A stretch of DNA of 64,000 nt from Gracilaria domingensis (Eukaryota > Rhodophyta > Florideophyceae > Gracilariales > Gracilariaceae): NCBI GenBank assembly GCA_022539475.1, contig VCMS01000042.1, positions 151,561 through 215,560 on the forward strand, in the 5' to 3' direction. The notes beneath the pieces were generated by a model. It saw nothing but the letters and a program-made list of their open reading frames with translations. It was not told the origin of the DNA and searched no databases. Each line of letters begins with the position of its first letter. Within the stretch, counting starts at the first letter, position 1. Below are positions 32,920 through 44,109 of the stretch, one piece after another. Made by a program: the position numbers and the translations under genes.

Positions 32920-33945
32920 TCAGCGCGCCAGCCATTCATCGTCGACAGAATCTCCCACACGCTGCGCCGCAGCCGTCTCCGCCATCCGCCTCTCTGCCAT
33001 TTCAAACAGCCCCTCCAACGTCTCGCTCTTGCCGCGCACGTCTCCGCCCGCCGCGTGCATGATGAACGCGTCCTCTGCGTCGTCAAAGCCAGCACCGGCG
33101 TCGAAGAACTCCGTCAAGCTGGTCGCTCGCTTGGGGTGTCGGTTGATCCAGCAGCGCGGCACGGTGGACACGGACTGCCGTCGTGCTCGATACTGGCTGT
33201 GAATCGGCGCCATTAGCGCGTCGATGCGTCGCATACCAAAGCACGTGGGCCAGCGGTTGAGCAGAAACAGAAACGCGCGGTTTTCGTACTTGAGCGGGAT
33301 GAGTTTGTTTGGCTGTGACAGAAAAGCGCTGGACAGTAACGCGTCTTCGAGGAAGCGTGTGGTCCACTCGGATCGCCGGAGCATGAATATGCCGGAGTTG
33401 GGGCCATTGATATCGTCCGAGATTAACAACGAATGGTTGTGGCGCTTCATATGCTCCGTGGCTTCGTGCCAGCCCACGTCGGGGCGCATGAACACAGCGT
33501 CGGCATCCACCATCAGCACGAACTCGAAACGAGTGAGCAGCTGCTGTGCCAGAGTGAACTTCTTCCATGCTACTGGCAGCGAGACGGGTTCAAGGCTGCT
33601 CAACGCGGAGCGACTGGGAATGACGGCAGAGTAGTTCCACACCTCAGCATACTGTCGTTTATTGCGAATGGAGGCGCGACGAATGTGCGTAGGTAGAAAA
33701 TCATCGATTATGGACGCAATCACGATATCGGGCCCCGTGGCAGGCGGAGGCACTGACTGCCACGGATGCGGGTTTGAGGAGCTGTGGCATCGGTGCGTGA
33801 AATGCCAAATCCAGCCAGAGTATGACACTGCGATGTGTCCGATCACAATTGCGGCGGCGAACGTGCGGAAAAGTGGGTGCGCCCAAAGGCGACGAGGCGA
33901 TCGGAGGGGGAGAGGAAGTAGCAACCATGTACGAAATGCGCCCAT
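32920..33945 (-). CDS. GT34-like (GMA12/MNN10) glycosyltransferase
   Basis: 341 residues with a type II membrane layout: a short N-terminus, one hydrophobic segment (about 28-47), then a lumenal domain. This fits a Golgi enzyme. The catalytic part has AWKKFTLAQQLLTRFEFVLM followed by the DxD-type DADA (147-150), which binds the metal and nucleotide sugar. GPNSGIFMLRRSEWTTRFLE (181-200) matches the Asn-x-Gly-x-Phe-x-Leu-Arg segment of family GT34, which transfers galactose, mannose or xylose from nucleotide sugars. The donor and acceptor cannot be told from sequence, though matrix polysaccharide or N-glycan extension is likely. The gene has no intron and stands alone. Confidence 0.8.
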   Translation of the reverse strand: MGAFRTWLLLPLPLRSPRRLWAHPLFRTFAAAIVIGHIAVSYSGWIWHFTHRCHSSSNPHPWQSVPPPATGPDIVIASIIDDFLPTHIRRASIRNKRQYAEVWNYSAVIPSRSALSSLEPVSLPVAWKKFTLAQQLLTRFEFVLMVDADAVFMRPDVGWHEATEHMKRHNHSLLISDDINGPNSGIFMLRRSEWTTRFLEDALLSSAFLSQPNKLIPLKYENRAFLFLLNRWPTCFGMRRIDALMAPIHSQYRARRQSVSTVPRCWINRHPKRATSLTEFFDAGAGFDDAEDAFIMHAAGGDVRGKSETLEGLFEMAERRMAETAAAQRVGDSVDDEWLAR

Positions 33946-34932
33946 GACGATAAACTACATGTCATTCAGCGACAAGATATGCTTGCTCAGTGGCAGTGCC
34001 ATAAGCAAGGCAGTGCGCGCTTGCGTCGGCATGAGGATGACGCCCTGCCTCTGCAGAATCCGCAGTGCTCTGGAGTGGCGTCGCGAGCATATGGGCCAGC
34101 GAATATTCGTCGGAGACGCATCTATATTCCCGCATCTGATCTCGAGATGCGAGGATGAATGATTCTGGTATCAAATAATGCGCGGTAGGATCGCGACGCG
34201 GTGAATAACCAGTGCCCAACCGAGATGGCGGGTCTATGCGGTTATGACTTTGTCCATTTGGTTTATTCAGTCCGCGCAGTTGGACAATGCTATGCTGTGC
34301 GTCTTCCCCGTTCGCTTGGGCAGGGGCTGAGGGCGGAGCCGATGGCAATTGAACGCGCTTTTTCAATGCAAGTGTTATCGATTCAGATGTTCATCGCAAA
34401 CATTAGATCTCGCTTCGCTTGAGATGGTCATCATGCGGGCGACTTAAAGCGTAGCCGTATGTCCTTTCGGTTGTTGATCTTGTCGTACCGTTGGCTCGGC
34501 CAAGAGCTGTTCTCTTTCTGAGCTCTATTCCCATGTTAACGACAGAACAAAAGAACGGTGAACCTTCCCTGTTATGCTGCTTGACGATTGGCCGAAAGAT
34601 AAAAAGTTCTCCCATGCGGAACACTGTCAGAAAGAGAACTTCACAGCAGTACACTTGAAACACAAGTGACACTTGTACACGTATACGTTACTCAAGATAT
34701 TCAGCGATTTGCCGACAACTGCGAAAGCTTGGCAACGGTTCAATTCCGTAGATTCTAGTCGTTGGTCCCGCTGGTAACGGAATCCTTACCAGCTGGTACC
34801 GTCGTACCCAACGCCCTCGACATCCCCGTTCTTCTGCCAGTCAACAACGTTTACCGCCGTCGGCTGCGACCGCGTCACCACCACCGCACCTTGCTCGCGC
34901 AGCCACGGCAGCAACAGCACGACCGCGTACTC
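33946..34932. other. Upstream region of the glycosyltransferase, no gene recognised
   Basis: Small frames on both strands overlap (for example 33962-34366 and 34403-34672 on the minus strand), without domains or supporting features. Confidence 0.4.
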
Positions 34933-36072
34933 TCATCCCATGGTGCGTCCACGACGTCGCTGCCATAACCCTGAAACTAATTCCCGTGCGTGAGCGCATA
35001 ATCTCTGCGACAGGCTTGGCCCATAATCATCGCGCCGCCCTTGGTCTCGCCGCGATCGAGAGGCCGCTACAATTAGATCGCGCGCAAACTCCATCTCGGC
35101 CTTCGTGACGGCCGGCGGTGGTGGCGGGAGTCGTATACCTTGCGCTGAGAACGACGTACCGGAATGGTGGTGCGGGCTGGTTGGCCATGCCAGGTTGCGC
35201 GCCGGAGGCTCGAGCGGTGCTTCCGTACTGGCAGCCACCCGATTACGGTGAACGTTCACTGCCATCGCATGCGTTCGGCATCGACTCGAGCTCTCTCGCG
35301 TCTGCCGTCCGAAGGACTTGATGACACGCATCGTTCGTGGTTGGCAGCACATCAGCACGCCCCGCTTGCAGAGGCGAAGGGCGCGTGGATGACTGGGTTG
35401 TGTCCACCACGTTCGCAGTGCGTGTGGGTGGCGGCGGTGACGAGCTCGGATGCAACTGCTCGTAGCGCGGCTGCGCGCTCGGTTCGTCGCGAAAACGCAC
35501 ACATAAAGACGTCAGCGCTTCGGCGACTGTAGCCGCGATCGAGACAGACGGTGCGTATTGGAAGTTCTGGCAATGGAGGTCATCTACGCGATGGAGGCTA
35601 TCTTCGCGATCGACACCGTCACCATGTACCATGGTCGCGAACCCCCTCTCGTTGATACGTCGCAGCAGGCGTGAAGAAACGTGGGTGCGGCTACCGCACA
35701 ACTGAAGACCGCGTCGCGATTCGTAAGACCAGGCGTCAGTGGCAGGGACAGCGGTGTGCGCGCCACAGGGTGAGATGCGGTCAAAGCGCGCGGCTGCTCG
35801 ACGGCACGGGCAGCGAATGCGGTGGACGACAAAGGAGCTTGACGGGGTGGTGTCAGTTGGTGTGCGTCGACGGTCGGTGTGTTGACGATGCTCGGTGGGT
35901 GGCTCGCATGCCGAGGAGGAGACGGCGCAGTTTGATCGGGTGCCTGCGGGGCGGTTCATGGCGGCTGAACAAAGGCGGATGAAACAGGAGACGAAGGCGG
36001 TGGTGTTAGCGCAGGAAAACGGCTGAGCCGGAGAGCGGCGGGCGGCGGAGCGGTGAGGCGAGCGCGCTTCAT
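34933..36072 (-). pseudogene. Possible broken Pro/Ala-rich gene
   Basis: From an ATG at 36072 the same minus-strand frame gives a Pro/Ala-rich N-terminus, an in-frame TGA near 35959, about 125 more residues to a TAG at 35584, another TGA near 35530, and then 190 residues to 34933. The last part contains AEMEFARDLIVAASRSRRDQ. The composition resembles the neighbouring genes at 36747 and 38448, which supports coding origin. A longer open frame in another phase (35243-36229) competes and may be the shadow. Introns could also explain the breaks. No family was recognised. Confidence 0.3.
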
Positions 36073-36746
36073 TGTCGCGGCGACGCGCGTCGGCGCGCTC
36101 GTCGACTCGTGCGAGAACAGAGAAGCAAAGCACTGCGCGTCGAAAACCTTGACTCGAGTCGAGAGGTATCAACGATTCGGCCGTGTGACACGTTTGCAAT
36201 TTGTAAACTGAAGTCCAGTTCGAACCCACACCGCGGTGCGGTGCTCTCGCCGCGCCGTTTCATGTCCGCCGAAGCCTGGTATCTATCCTACCCTTGGTAG
36301 GATAGAGAGGCAGGCGGCGCAATATTCCAAAGCGCTCCAGCATCGCGTGTAGCCTGGAGCCAGGGTGTTCGGTATTCTATCGCGCACGAATTGCAATTTG
36401 CCACAACTGCCCCGCAACTACAGATCTCCCGTCGCATCCTTCCCGTCGGCGCCAATCCGCCTTGCCATCACATCGCCATGTCGCAGCTCAGCCCAAATCG
36501 CTCCTCCGTCTCTCAGACGTATCGCTGCACGCCTCCAACACGTAAAACCAACCGCCCCGCGGCGAAAGCCCGCCCGCCGCCGCGCACGCCTTGTCGGCGT
36601 GTGCCCCACACCCCGCTCCCCTTGCCGCCGCCGCGCGCGGCGCAAAGCGCCTGCTGTGCTCGGCACCGGCCGCCGCCGCCTCACCCAGCCCTGCGTAGTG
36701 CGCCAGGCTCAGGCCACTGTCCCTGCCCATGGCGCAGCGGCGCTCT

Positions 36747-37238
36747 TCAAAGCGCTGTCTCCTCCACGCGCGGCACTGCGAGCGGGACGGGAACGGCCAC
36801 TTGAGTGCGCCGACGCTTCGGCGAGCGCGGGCAGGGCGGCGACGAGCGTAGTGCGGCCGGCGCCGTGAACGGTGTGATCAGGGAAGAGGAAGGTGAAGCG
36901 CGTTGCACGATTTCGCTGTCTGTGCTCTCACCAGACAGCTCGTCCGCGTCTCTCTTCCTTCCCCGACGCTGCGGCAGCGGTGTCTCCGCGGCACTTGGCG
37001 GTGGTGGCGGCGTGGGCGAGGTTTTGCCCCGGACATAGGCGGTGCGACGGCGAGGGCGGCGCTGTCGGAAGGCCTGGCGATTGCGGCGTTTAACAATGTT
37101 TGCTCGCGATCGAAGGCGCGACGCGATCGGCCCGTCGAGCGTCGCCGCTTGTGGGGTGGGCGGGGCGGTTGCATCTGACGACGATAGGTTGGCGGCAGCG
37201 CGATCCTTGGAACCGCTGGGGGTAGCGCTGGTCATGGT
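36747..37238 (-). CDS. Hypothetical basic, proline-rich nuclear-type protein
   Basis: About 163 residues from the internal ATG at 37238, chosen because the upstream part has a different composition. It is rich in Ala, Pro, Arg and Ser with basic clusters (RQRRPRRRTAYVRG, PKRRRTQ) that could be nuclear localisation signals, and an acidic SGESTDSE patch. No domain was recognised. GC content is high, and an antisense frame also exists. Confidence 0.4.
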   Translation of the reverse strand, partial: TMTSATPSGSKDRAAANLSSSDATAPPTPQAATLDGPIASRLRSRANIVKRRNRQAFRQRRPRRRTAYVRGKTSPTPPPPPSAAETPLPQRRGRKRDADELSGESTDSEIVQRASPSSSLITPFTAPAALRSSPPCPRSPKRRRTQVAVPVPLAVPRVEETAL

Positions 37239-38447
37239 GCGATGATGAGGAAGAATATGAAAAGGATGAGATGGACAGCGGAAGAGTGAAGTGTTTGGAA
37301 CTAGGGAGAAGAAAGGTTGCATGAGGACTCGAATTATGTCAGCAGCAGAAGCAAGCGCCGCTTGTATACGCGCGTGGTTCTGACTGCATCCGCCGTCTGC
37401 TCCCGTCACACGGCGCGGATCATTACGAAATGACTCTCCCGCCGCGCGAGAGGCGGCGGGAGAGGCGATGCGGTGGCGGTTTGAGAGAAGTTCTGTTGGG
37501 GAGGGGAGATGTGCTTTCTGCTTCAGGGGTGGTGGCCACGGCGACGTCGCTTCCGAGGTATTGCCTCAACAGTTTTGTGGAGAATCATGCACTACAGTAC
37601 TAATGCAACACCCGCTGCCGACACGTAGTATTTGTCTGTACCTTCTCACCTTCTGCATTCGTGAATCATGCGTCCACATTGAGCTGTCTTTCCATTGCAT
37701 TCACATTTGCGTCATCTGCGTTGTCCTTTACAGTTGCATTAGATTTTCAAGGATGACAAGTGATACGAAGATAATGCTTCATGTCATCGCGAAATCTACC
37801 ACTGTCATTTTGATCATTGTCTCTTCAGCGGAGCAAGCTGAGCTCAACTGCAACAACAACTGTCAGTAGCAATGGATCAGAACCAAAGTACCTGTCAAGC
37901 CCGGAAAGACTGTCAAAGTTTACTGTGTGCTGTTTCAAATTGTGCGGCTGACTTCGCTCGTTGGCGTTCTCTATTGTCGAACCACGGCAATCGTGAACGC
38001 TTTGTCATGTAGCAAAACACACTCTCACCTTCGACTCGAGCTGTTAAGTGTCATAAAGATAGTAAACGCTGGATTACAACTCTTGGAAATTTCTCGTTGG
38101 CGTCGCTCGTCGCTAAACGAGAGATGTTCGTTGGGCTATCTTCCATTTGAGCCAGCAGTTCCTTTTTCCCAATTCTGATTCAAAGTCTTCCTGTATGAGA
38201 AGACGTGTGGGACAAAAACTTTTAGCCAGCCCTTTCCAATAAGCGTTAACTTTCTTACGTTCTTCCCCATCTGTTCTGGCACGGTATCAAGCGAAGCGAT
38301 TGACAAACTCTGGTTCCACATTAAAGAAGAAGAAGACAAACTCTGGTATATTGAAAGTTAAATGCTTTATTGTGTACTACATAGATAGTGCCACATCTAC
38401 ATTGCTACATTCCTGCAACGATCCAAAAGAACGTAGCAAAAGCCTCT
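37239..38447. other. Intergenic, no gene recognised
   Basis: Short frames only. An 18-bp direct repeat GACAAACTCTGGT(T/A)(C/T) lies at about 38300 and 38335. Confidence 0.4.
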
Positions 38448-39158
38448 TCACCAGCTCCCGCGAAGGTGACCACCTATGTAATGCGTGCGTCCAACGTACA
38501 CACCCGCCCCAAATTCATAGCCCAACGCCTCAGTAGAATGAGGACACCATACGTTCGCAATGTAAACTTCCGGTTCTCCGACGAGTGGAGCCTGAACCGC
38601 TTGCATCGACGGAGGGGCGAAAACGTGCGACTGATGATGTCTCTCGGCTGTGAATCTGTCCTCGTATCCCACGAATCTCCAACGCGCCGGCGTTGGCGGC
38701 GACGGCAACCTCGGTTTAAGATAAGTGCGATGCGTCGGGAATCGGTTGGTCTGGAGGTAGCGGCGGGGACGATGTGCTTTCGTAATTTCGTTGCGAGGAG
38801 GGAGTGGGAATGCAGTGTTTTCCGTCGGGGCTTCAGGAGAAGCTGGGTCAGTCGCTGACAAACTTTGACGACCGGACGAAGATACCTCCTTCAGCGCTTC
38901 TGCAAGCGGATTGCAACCCGCCCCGTTGGGAGCTTTCATGTTATTGTGATGTCGATCGCCGCAACTAGAATCCGGCGGTTCTGCCAAGGACTTCTGAGAT
39001 TGCGAGGACGATGAAGAGGGAACGGAGCGAATCTCGATTGCGTCGTATGTAGTCTGGTGTGGGGTGGCTGCGTCGGCACGCTCGCTGGACAGCGGGCAGG
39101 GCGGTGGGGATGAGGCGCCGCAGTTGGAGTGAGCGGCGATTGGGGCGGGTGAAGACAT
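38448..39158 (-). CDS. Hypothetical serine/proline-rich protein
   Basis: About 236 residues from the ATG at 39158. The first 150 are Ser/Pro-rich and look disordered. The C-terminal 80 look more ordered (RWRFVGYEDRF, then GEPEVYIANVWCPHS and GAGVYVGRTHYIGGHL), with regular Tyr, Val and Gly. No family was recognised. It lies on the same strand as the two preceding low-complexity genes. Confidence 0.45.
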   Translation of the reverse strand: MSSPAPIAAHSNCGASSPPPCPLSSERADAATPHQTTYDAIEIRSVPSSSSSQSQKSLAEPPDSSCGDRHHNNMKAPNGAGCNPLAEALKEVSSSGRQSLSATDPASPEAPTENTAFPLPPRNEITKAHRPRRYLQTNRFPTHRTYLKPRLPSPPTPARWRFVGYEDRFTAERHHQSHVFAPPSMQAVQAPLVGEPEVYIANVWCPHSTEALGYEFGAGVYVGRTHYIGGHLRGSW

Positions 39159-40498
39159 ATTGGATGAGCGGGTAAGAAAAGAGGAGGATGGCACTGCTGA
39201 CAGAGATGGAGAGAAGAAGAAAGGGTGGGGGAGAATGGCAGGGTGTGGCGATGGTAAGCGACGGGCGCGTCGCGTTCACTAGGCTTGCAGCCGCCATACT
39301 GCGGGGGCGCCCTCTCCCAAAGTGCGCGCGCCATTCTCACGGCGGCGCGGGAGAGGTGTTCCGGTTTCGGCACTTGCGGACGGCGACGGCGCTTTCGTGG
39401 GCGCGGCGGCAGTGGGCGGCGGCGACGTGGCTTGGCATGACTGTCGTGAGCGGAGCTGCGCTCCTTTTCCGAGACGCGAAAGGTCGATCTCCTGTCAAGA
39501 ATCTTGACTCAAGGTGAGTCCTAGCCACGGCAATGACTGCCCCACGTGGCATCGTTGAACAGCAATACATGAAAACTTTCCTAACTTTGGTCAGAATGCT
39601 TGAAAACAGGAAGAGTTCTCGCCCGAGCTCTTGGCGCGCTTTGGTGCTGAAGGAAAGAAGGATACCCTTGGGACTTGAGGCTACTACGACGGGTACCGAC
39701 GGTATGGTGTACACTGCATGCACGTGTCGAGAGGGCCTAACAGGCCGAATGCAGAAATTGCCATCCGGTCAGATGGTCAAATACCAGCCAATAAAATCGC
39801 TTGATTTCGGATTGAATCTGGTCGCTGCGAAACCAAATCCGGCGTTCTGAAAGGACCCTCAAGGGCTCCATTTACCTAGCCAAACCGTGCACCAGATGTC
39901 GGAAATGCAAAAATGCACTCTCGATAAGCAATAGGAGCTCTGAACCCTTGGTAGGGACCGTTGCCGCGTATCTACGACGGATTTTGTGATGCACAGCATC
40001 AAAACGAAGCTAAAGGCTTGACACAGACGACAAAAGTTGTCCAGTACCACAGGAACAGCCTACTGAACCATTACAACTCAATTTTACGATACGTCGTGGC
40101 GCTTTGTACTTGTAGAGCACAAAAGCAGTGGCAACGACTTATCGTCGTCACAGACTTCACAAGAGAACCTTTCTGTGAAACGTTTATTGCGTCGAACCCA
40201 GAACCCCACTATGTTTTTCGCAGCCCGTGCGGGACTAGCAATAGCCGCAAGATACGGAAGGCTTTTCTCAGCTTAAGGTGTCCGATACAAACACTCTCAA
40301 CGCGACTCAGTCTGCCTCCTCTGAGCGATCGAAGAGTTTTGTCTTTTAGCGAAATCATCTTAGAGTGGCCCTGAAAAGTTTTGGCCATTTTAGTGCGAGA
40401 GCAATTCTTTCAGAATCGCTCGGCAGCTAGCTAGTTCTAGTTGAGCTAGTCCGCTCATAAATGAGAGAGAGAGAGCTCTAGATTTTCTTTGAGTTGCT
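39159..40498. other. Intergenic, no gene recognised
   Basis: A plus-strand frame at 39961-40374 has no recognised domain. A (GA)6 run lies at about 40465. Confidence 0.4.
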
Positions 40499-41075
40499 TC
40501 AGACTACCTTACGATCAACAATAGCACAAAGCTTATTTGAGGCAGCCGAATTTGGCTCACTGGCGAGCCAGCGAATCTCTGAACAAACCCAAATTTCTGG
40601 TATTCTGGCGGGCTTGCTAGTCCTGCATTCACCCAATGAGAACGTCAGAGCTCCCCTTCTGCTGTGACTGAAGTTATCGTTACCCTTGTAAGTTCCTGCA
40701 GTTCCTTGGTTCACAAACATCGAACAGCCATTACACCTCCGAAACACCCAAGCCCAGGAACCACACATCGTAAAGCTTTCTTGCGATGGGTTTCTTTGTT
40801 TATCGTGCTCGAGCGATAACAAAATTTGGGCCCAAGCCTTCGAGGCGAGGGAGCAATTCAGTTGTCGAGTGACCCTTTATCTGCACCCGGCAGCACCCGG
40901 TAGCTTGATATAACCCAGCAAAGCAGATGTCATAATAGTGCAGGCCCTTGACAACTAATCTGTACCAGTTGGAACCACGGGATCCTTCCATCCAATGGAT
41001 CTGACGCGGAGTTTCACTGGGATACACACTGTTTCTCCCTAAATACATTGCTACCATACTGATGCCACAACACAT
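40499..41075 (-). pseudogene. Two adjacent small ORFs, possibly one broken Cys-containing gene
   Basis: Minus-strand frames 40800-41075 and 40499-40822 overlap in different phases. The first contains GSRGSNWYRLVVKG and YDICFAGLYQATGCCRVQ, and the second SWAWVFRRCNGCSMF. The regular aromatic and Cys spacing looks protein-like, but no family was recognised. A frameshift or intron would be needed to join them. Confidence 0.25.
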
Positions 41076-41465
41076 GACGGTATAGTAATATTGCGTGTAC
41101 GACCTTTTGTCTTTTGACGCACGTGTATGTGAGCGTGTGGAAACAACGTAACGTCAGGGTAGAAAGGACTGCAACTTGACTTCATGTCATGCAGACACAT
41201 ACAAGCGTAGCTCTTACGAAGCTAGATCTGTAGTCAATGGCTGCTGTTTTAGAATAAGCATTCTTTAGCAAACCCCACGCGATACGAGGAAAGGAGCGTA
41301 ACGTGTCTCAAGAAGGGAAGAAGAAGAAGGAGCGTAGGAATACTAGAGAATAACCTTGTCCAAAGGAATAGTGTAACCCTTGGTGGTTAGAATGTCGGAA
41401 TCTTTCCCAAACAACACTTCAGCTCGAGCTAAAACGAACGTTTACCCGTTTCGGCGGCAAAGCAT

Positions 41466-42320
41466 CTATCGACAGCACATCGTGGGCTTTCCGTTAATAG
41501 TAACCCATCGCGCTTTGCATGACTGCAGTCCTCCACCAATACCAGAACCACCTTGCCCTCCATTACCCTGAAGGAAACCATTCCCACCAAAACCACCATC
41601 CCCACCCCCCAAAAAACCCCCACCATTCCCACCATTCCCACCAACAGCACCAAAACCACCAAAAACAAAACCCCCAACATTCTCCCCACCACCCCCAAAT
41701 CCATTTCCGATCAAGGAGCCACCATCCCCAACCTTCCCACCATTACCCGCACTTCCGAAACCGAAAGAACCATCACTTCCAGTTAAACCAACACCGTCAT
41801 TGCCGCCATTACTTCCAAAGTCATCCCCGAGAAGAGCTCCACTGCCGCCAACTTCGCCCCCGACTCCTCCGATGCCTATGCTGCCAACTATCAGTCCTGA
41901 GTTGCCATGACTACCACTTTCGCCAGTCCCCACATGGCCGCCATTCCCGGGACTCGTGCCACTGATGCTCTGGACCGATTCAGAGCCATGATTTCCACCA
42001 TCTCCTTCGTTTGGCTCCCACACTAACAATTCTTCAGCTTTACAAACAAGTTCAACTTGCCCATATTCCACTTCCAGAAATGAAACGTTTGCTGAACCAC
42101 TTTTCTCGATGACTTTCCATACCTTTCGTACTGCACGGCGTCCGTCTTCTGAGGACTCACTGTGTAGAATATGCGTTGCACTATTATCAACAAAGGGACA
42201 CTCCACTACATCGCCGTTTTCTGAGATGCAGATGCCGCTTTTCACACATATGAGCACTTCACTCGATGAGAGGCAAAACAGAACCAAAAGAATGGTTAGA
42301 ACCAAAGGAAAACGTCCCAT
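41466..42320 (-). CDS. Secreted glycine-rich protein
   Basis: 284 residues. Residues 1-20 are a clear signal peptide (MGRFPLVLTILLVLFCLSSS). Residues 21-100 hold four cysteines and look folded. Residues about 105-262 are a glycine-rich tract of GGxGG, GGN and GFGG units. The end, CKARWVTINGKPTMCCR, brings back cysteines. This layout suits an extracellular matrix or cell-wall structural protein, by analogy only. It is transcribed divergently from the membrane protein at 43042, with about 720 bp between the starts. Confidence 0.7.
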   Translation of the reverse strand: MGRFPLVLTILLVLFCLSSSEVLICVKSGICISENGDVVECPFVDNSATHILHSESSEDGRRAVRKVWKVIEKSGSANVSFLEVEYGQVELVCKAEELLVWEPNEGDGGNHGSESVQSISGTSPGNGGHVGTGESGSHGNSGLIVGSIGIGGVGGEVGGSGALLGDDFGSNGGNDGVGLTGSDGSFGFGSAGNGGKVGDGGSLIGNGFGGGGENVGGFVFGGFGAVGGNGGNGGGFLGGGDGGFGGNGFLQGNGGQGGSGIGGGLQSCKARWVTINGKPTMCCR

Positions 42321-43041
42321 TCTTGAATAGAGCAGACGACGCGAAGGTGGCCAAAAGCGAGCCGCACAACATACATTCAGTGTCTGACGTTTTGAAATCC
42401 TGTTTGCAGCTGTATCATCTGCTCATATCCTTGTCTTAAATCTTCAGCGGTTCCCGTCATCAATGCCAGAGAACAAATCACATTCTACCACTTTTGAGTG
42501 ATAACCTACTCCAGTCGGTTTGTGGGCTTCCCATCGCACGTTCTTTCTCTGTCGAATTTGCTGGCTGAAGTACAAGGCTCTTATGATGCTGCAAGCCATG
42601 CAATGTGTTGTAGAATTGCTGGCCTTAACAAAATCTCTGTAATGAAGACTGCTTTGTATCGAAGAGCAACAACGGAGGACCTGACTATCTAGTAGTTAAC
42701 GGGTACACCACTACTCCCTTTACCATTTACGGATCAAATTCTGTCATACTTTAGACACGATGTTTGCTGACTGGCTTGCTCGTAGAAGCGCAAATTAGCG
42801 AGTATCGCGCCCCCTCGAACCATACGGGTCGCATGTTGATACAAATTAAGTTCTTTCGGGAATGCCTCAAAGGATACAACAGGGAGTCTTTGTTGCTATG
42901 GGTCTCACTGATGTTTACGGGCTAATCAGGATCAGCCGACCTTATCAGAGCCTTGAACTTACTTGGAGGTATGCAATGGACGCATAGGAATGAAATGCTT
43001 GTAGACTTCCTCACGGAGTCGACTCTTGTAGAGTATCTAAC
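42321..43041. promoter_or_regulatory. Divergent intergenic region
   Basis: It separates the starts of the secreted glycine-rich gene and the membrane-protein gene. An in-frame upstream ATG for the latter exists at 42862, but TAG and TGA codons intervene. A 36-bp GT-AG segment (42969-43004) would remove them in frame, so a longer N-terminus is possible but unproven. Confidence 0.35.
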
Positions 43042-44109
43042 ATGTTCATACCTGTTCGAGCACAAATCGTGAGCCTTGCAATCACTTTCACTTTCGTTGC
43101 AGCTGAGATTGGGGCGATCTTCGTGATCAGGACTCTTAATCGCATATTCGAGACTTCTGTCTTGCGAAGCAGCAGAAGGGTATTCGTCTACCGACACTGC
43201 CATCGTCTAAAGCTTATATCAGCGGGAATTCTCTTTTCTTTCGTTGCGCTGGAATCGTTTACATCTTCGCTGACCTCTACCGCCTTCAGAGATGAAAAGA
43301 TTGAAGAGAATTGTTTCAGCATGGTGCTCACTGATGGGAATATCTCACAAAGTGAGGAAGAAGCATTACAGGCAGATATCATCTCGTTCAAATGTCTCCA
43401 AAACAACGGCGCGTTGTTCGAACAACGAGCCGGAAACGTGAGTCTGGATTCAACTGGATCTTCCTGCGACGAGGAGCCACTGTTTGAATTCAACAGATCT
43501 TCGCTCGTTACGAGGTCACTGTCAGAGACTCGGAGTCGTTGCGGTGTGCAGAATCTCACTGAAATTTGCCCTACTGATGAAACGAGTGAAACCATCGAGA
43601 TTGAGTTATGTTTGCACTACATGCTTGATGACAGGGAACTGTTCCTGGGCACCGGTTTGCTACTGAATGAAAGCAATGTCGAATCCGTAGAGATGTTCGT
43701 GTCGAGAATACGAAGAAATCCCACTTCTGATCTAATATCAAATATCGTAGACAACGCGTTGAGTCTCCAGCTCAACATGAATACAATGGACCCAGTGGAA
43801 TTTATGAGAAGGTCCTTCACGAGACTAGTGAAAACAAAGTGTGAGTTCACGCAAAGCACAACAGAAGGAACTGATGTGCCTGTTTACGTTTTGGCCACTA
43901 TTACATCTGTGTGGGCTGGGTTCGCTCTAGCTGCTTTGATAGTTTTCCTCGTAACTCGAAAAAGGGCACTGGTTGACCTTAGCGATCCATTCTGGTGGGC
44001 CAACAACGGCGAGATGTATAAGATGACTTCGAGAAAGAATGTGAATGTTATGATTGTGGATAGAATTCCAAATGTTTACCATTCAGACTCAATGACCGAG
44101 AGCGTTTGA
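43042..44109 (+). CDS. Predicted membrane protein with cysteine-containing ectodomain
   Basis: 355 residues. Hydrophobic segments lie at about 8-29, 56-77 and 281-305. Between the second and third is a 200-residue acidic region with several cysteines and N-glycosylation sequons (NIS, NVS, NRS, NLT, NES), so it is probably outside the cell or in the lumen. The C-terminal tail of about 50 residues has WWANNGEMYKM and is probably cytosolic. No family was recognised; such single-ectodomain proteins are often lineage-specific. The start at 43042 is the first ATG after upstream stops. Confidence 0.6.
   Translation: MFIPVRAQIVSLAITFTFVAAEIGAIFVIRTLNRIFETSVLRSSRRVFVYRHCHRLKLISAGILFSFVALESFTSSLTSTAFRDEKIEENCFSMVLTDGNISQSEEEALQADIISFKCLQNNGALFEQRAGNVSLDSTGSSCDEEPLFEFNRSSLVTRSLSETRSRCGVQNLTEICPTDETSETIEIELCLHYMLDDRELFLGTGLLLNESNVESVEMFVSRIRRNPTSDLISNIVDNALSLQLNMNTMDPVEFMRRSFTRLVKTKCEFTQSTTEGTDVPVYVLATITSVWAGFALAALIVFLVTRKRALVDLSDPFWWANNGEMYKMTSRKNVNVMIVDRIPNVYHSDSMTESV

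Noticed and set aside
33962-34366. Small minus-strand gene upstream of the glycosyltransferase
   Set aside because: No domain, no compositional support, and overlapping frames of similar length on both strands.
35243-36229. A 328-codon minus-strand frame
   Set aside because: GC-rich sequence gives long frames in several phases here. The phase starting at 36072 has a more regular composition, and this one shows no domain.
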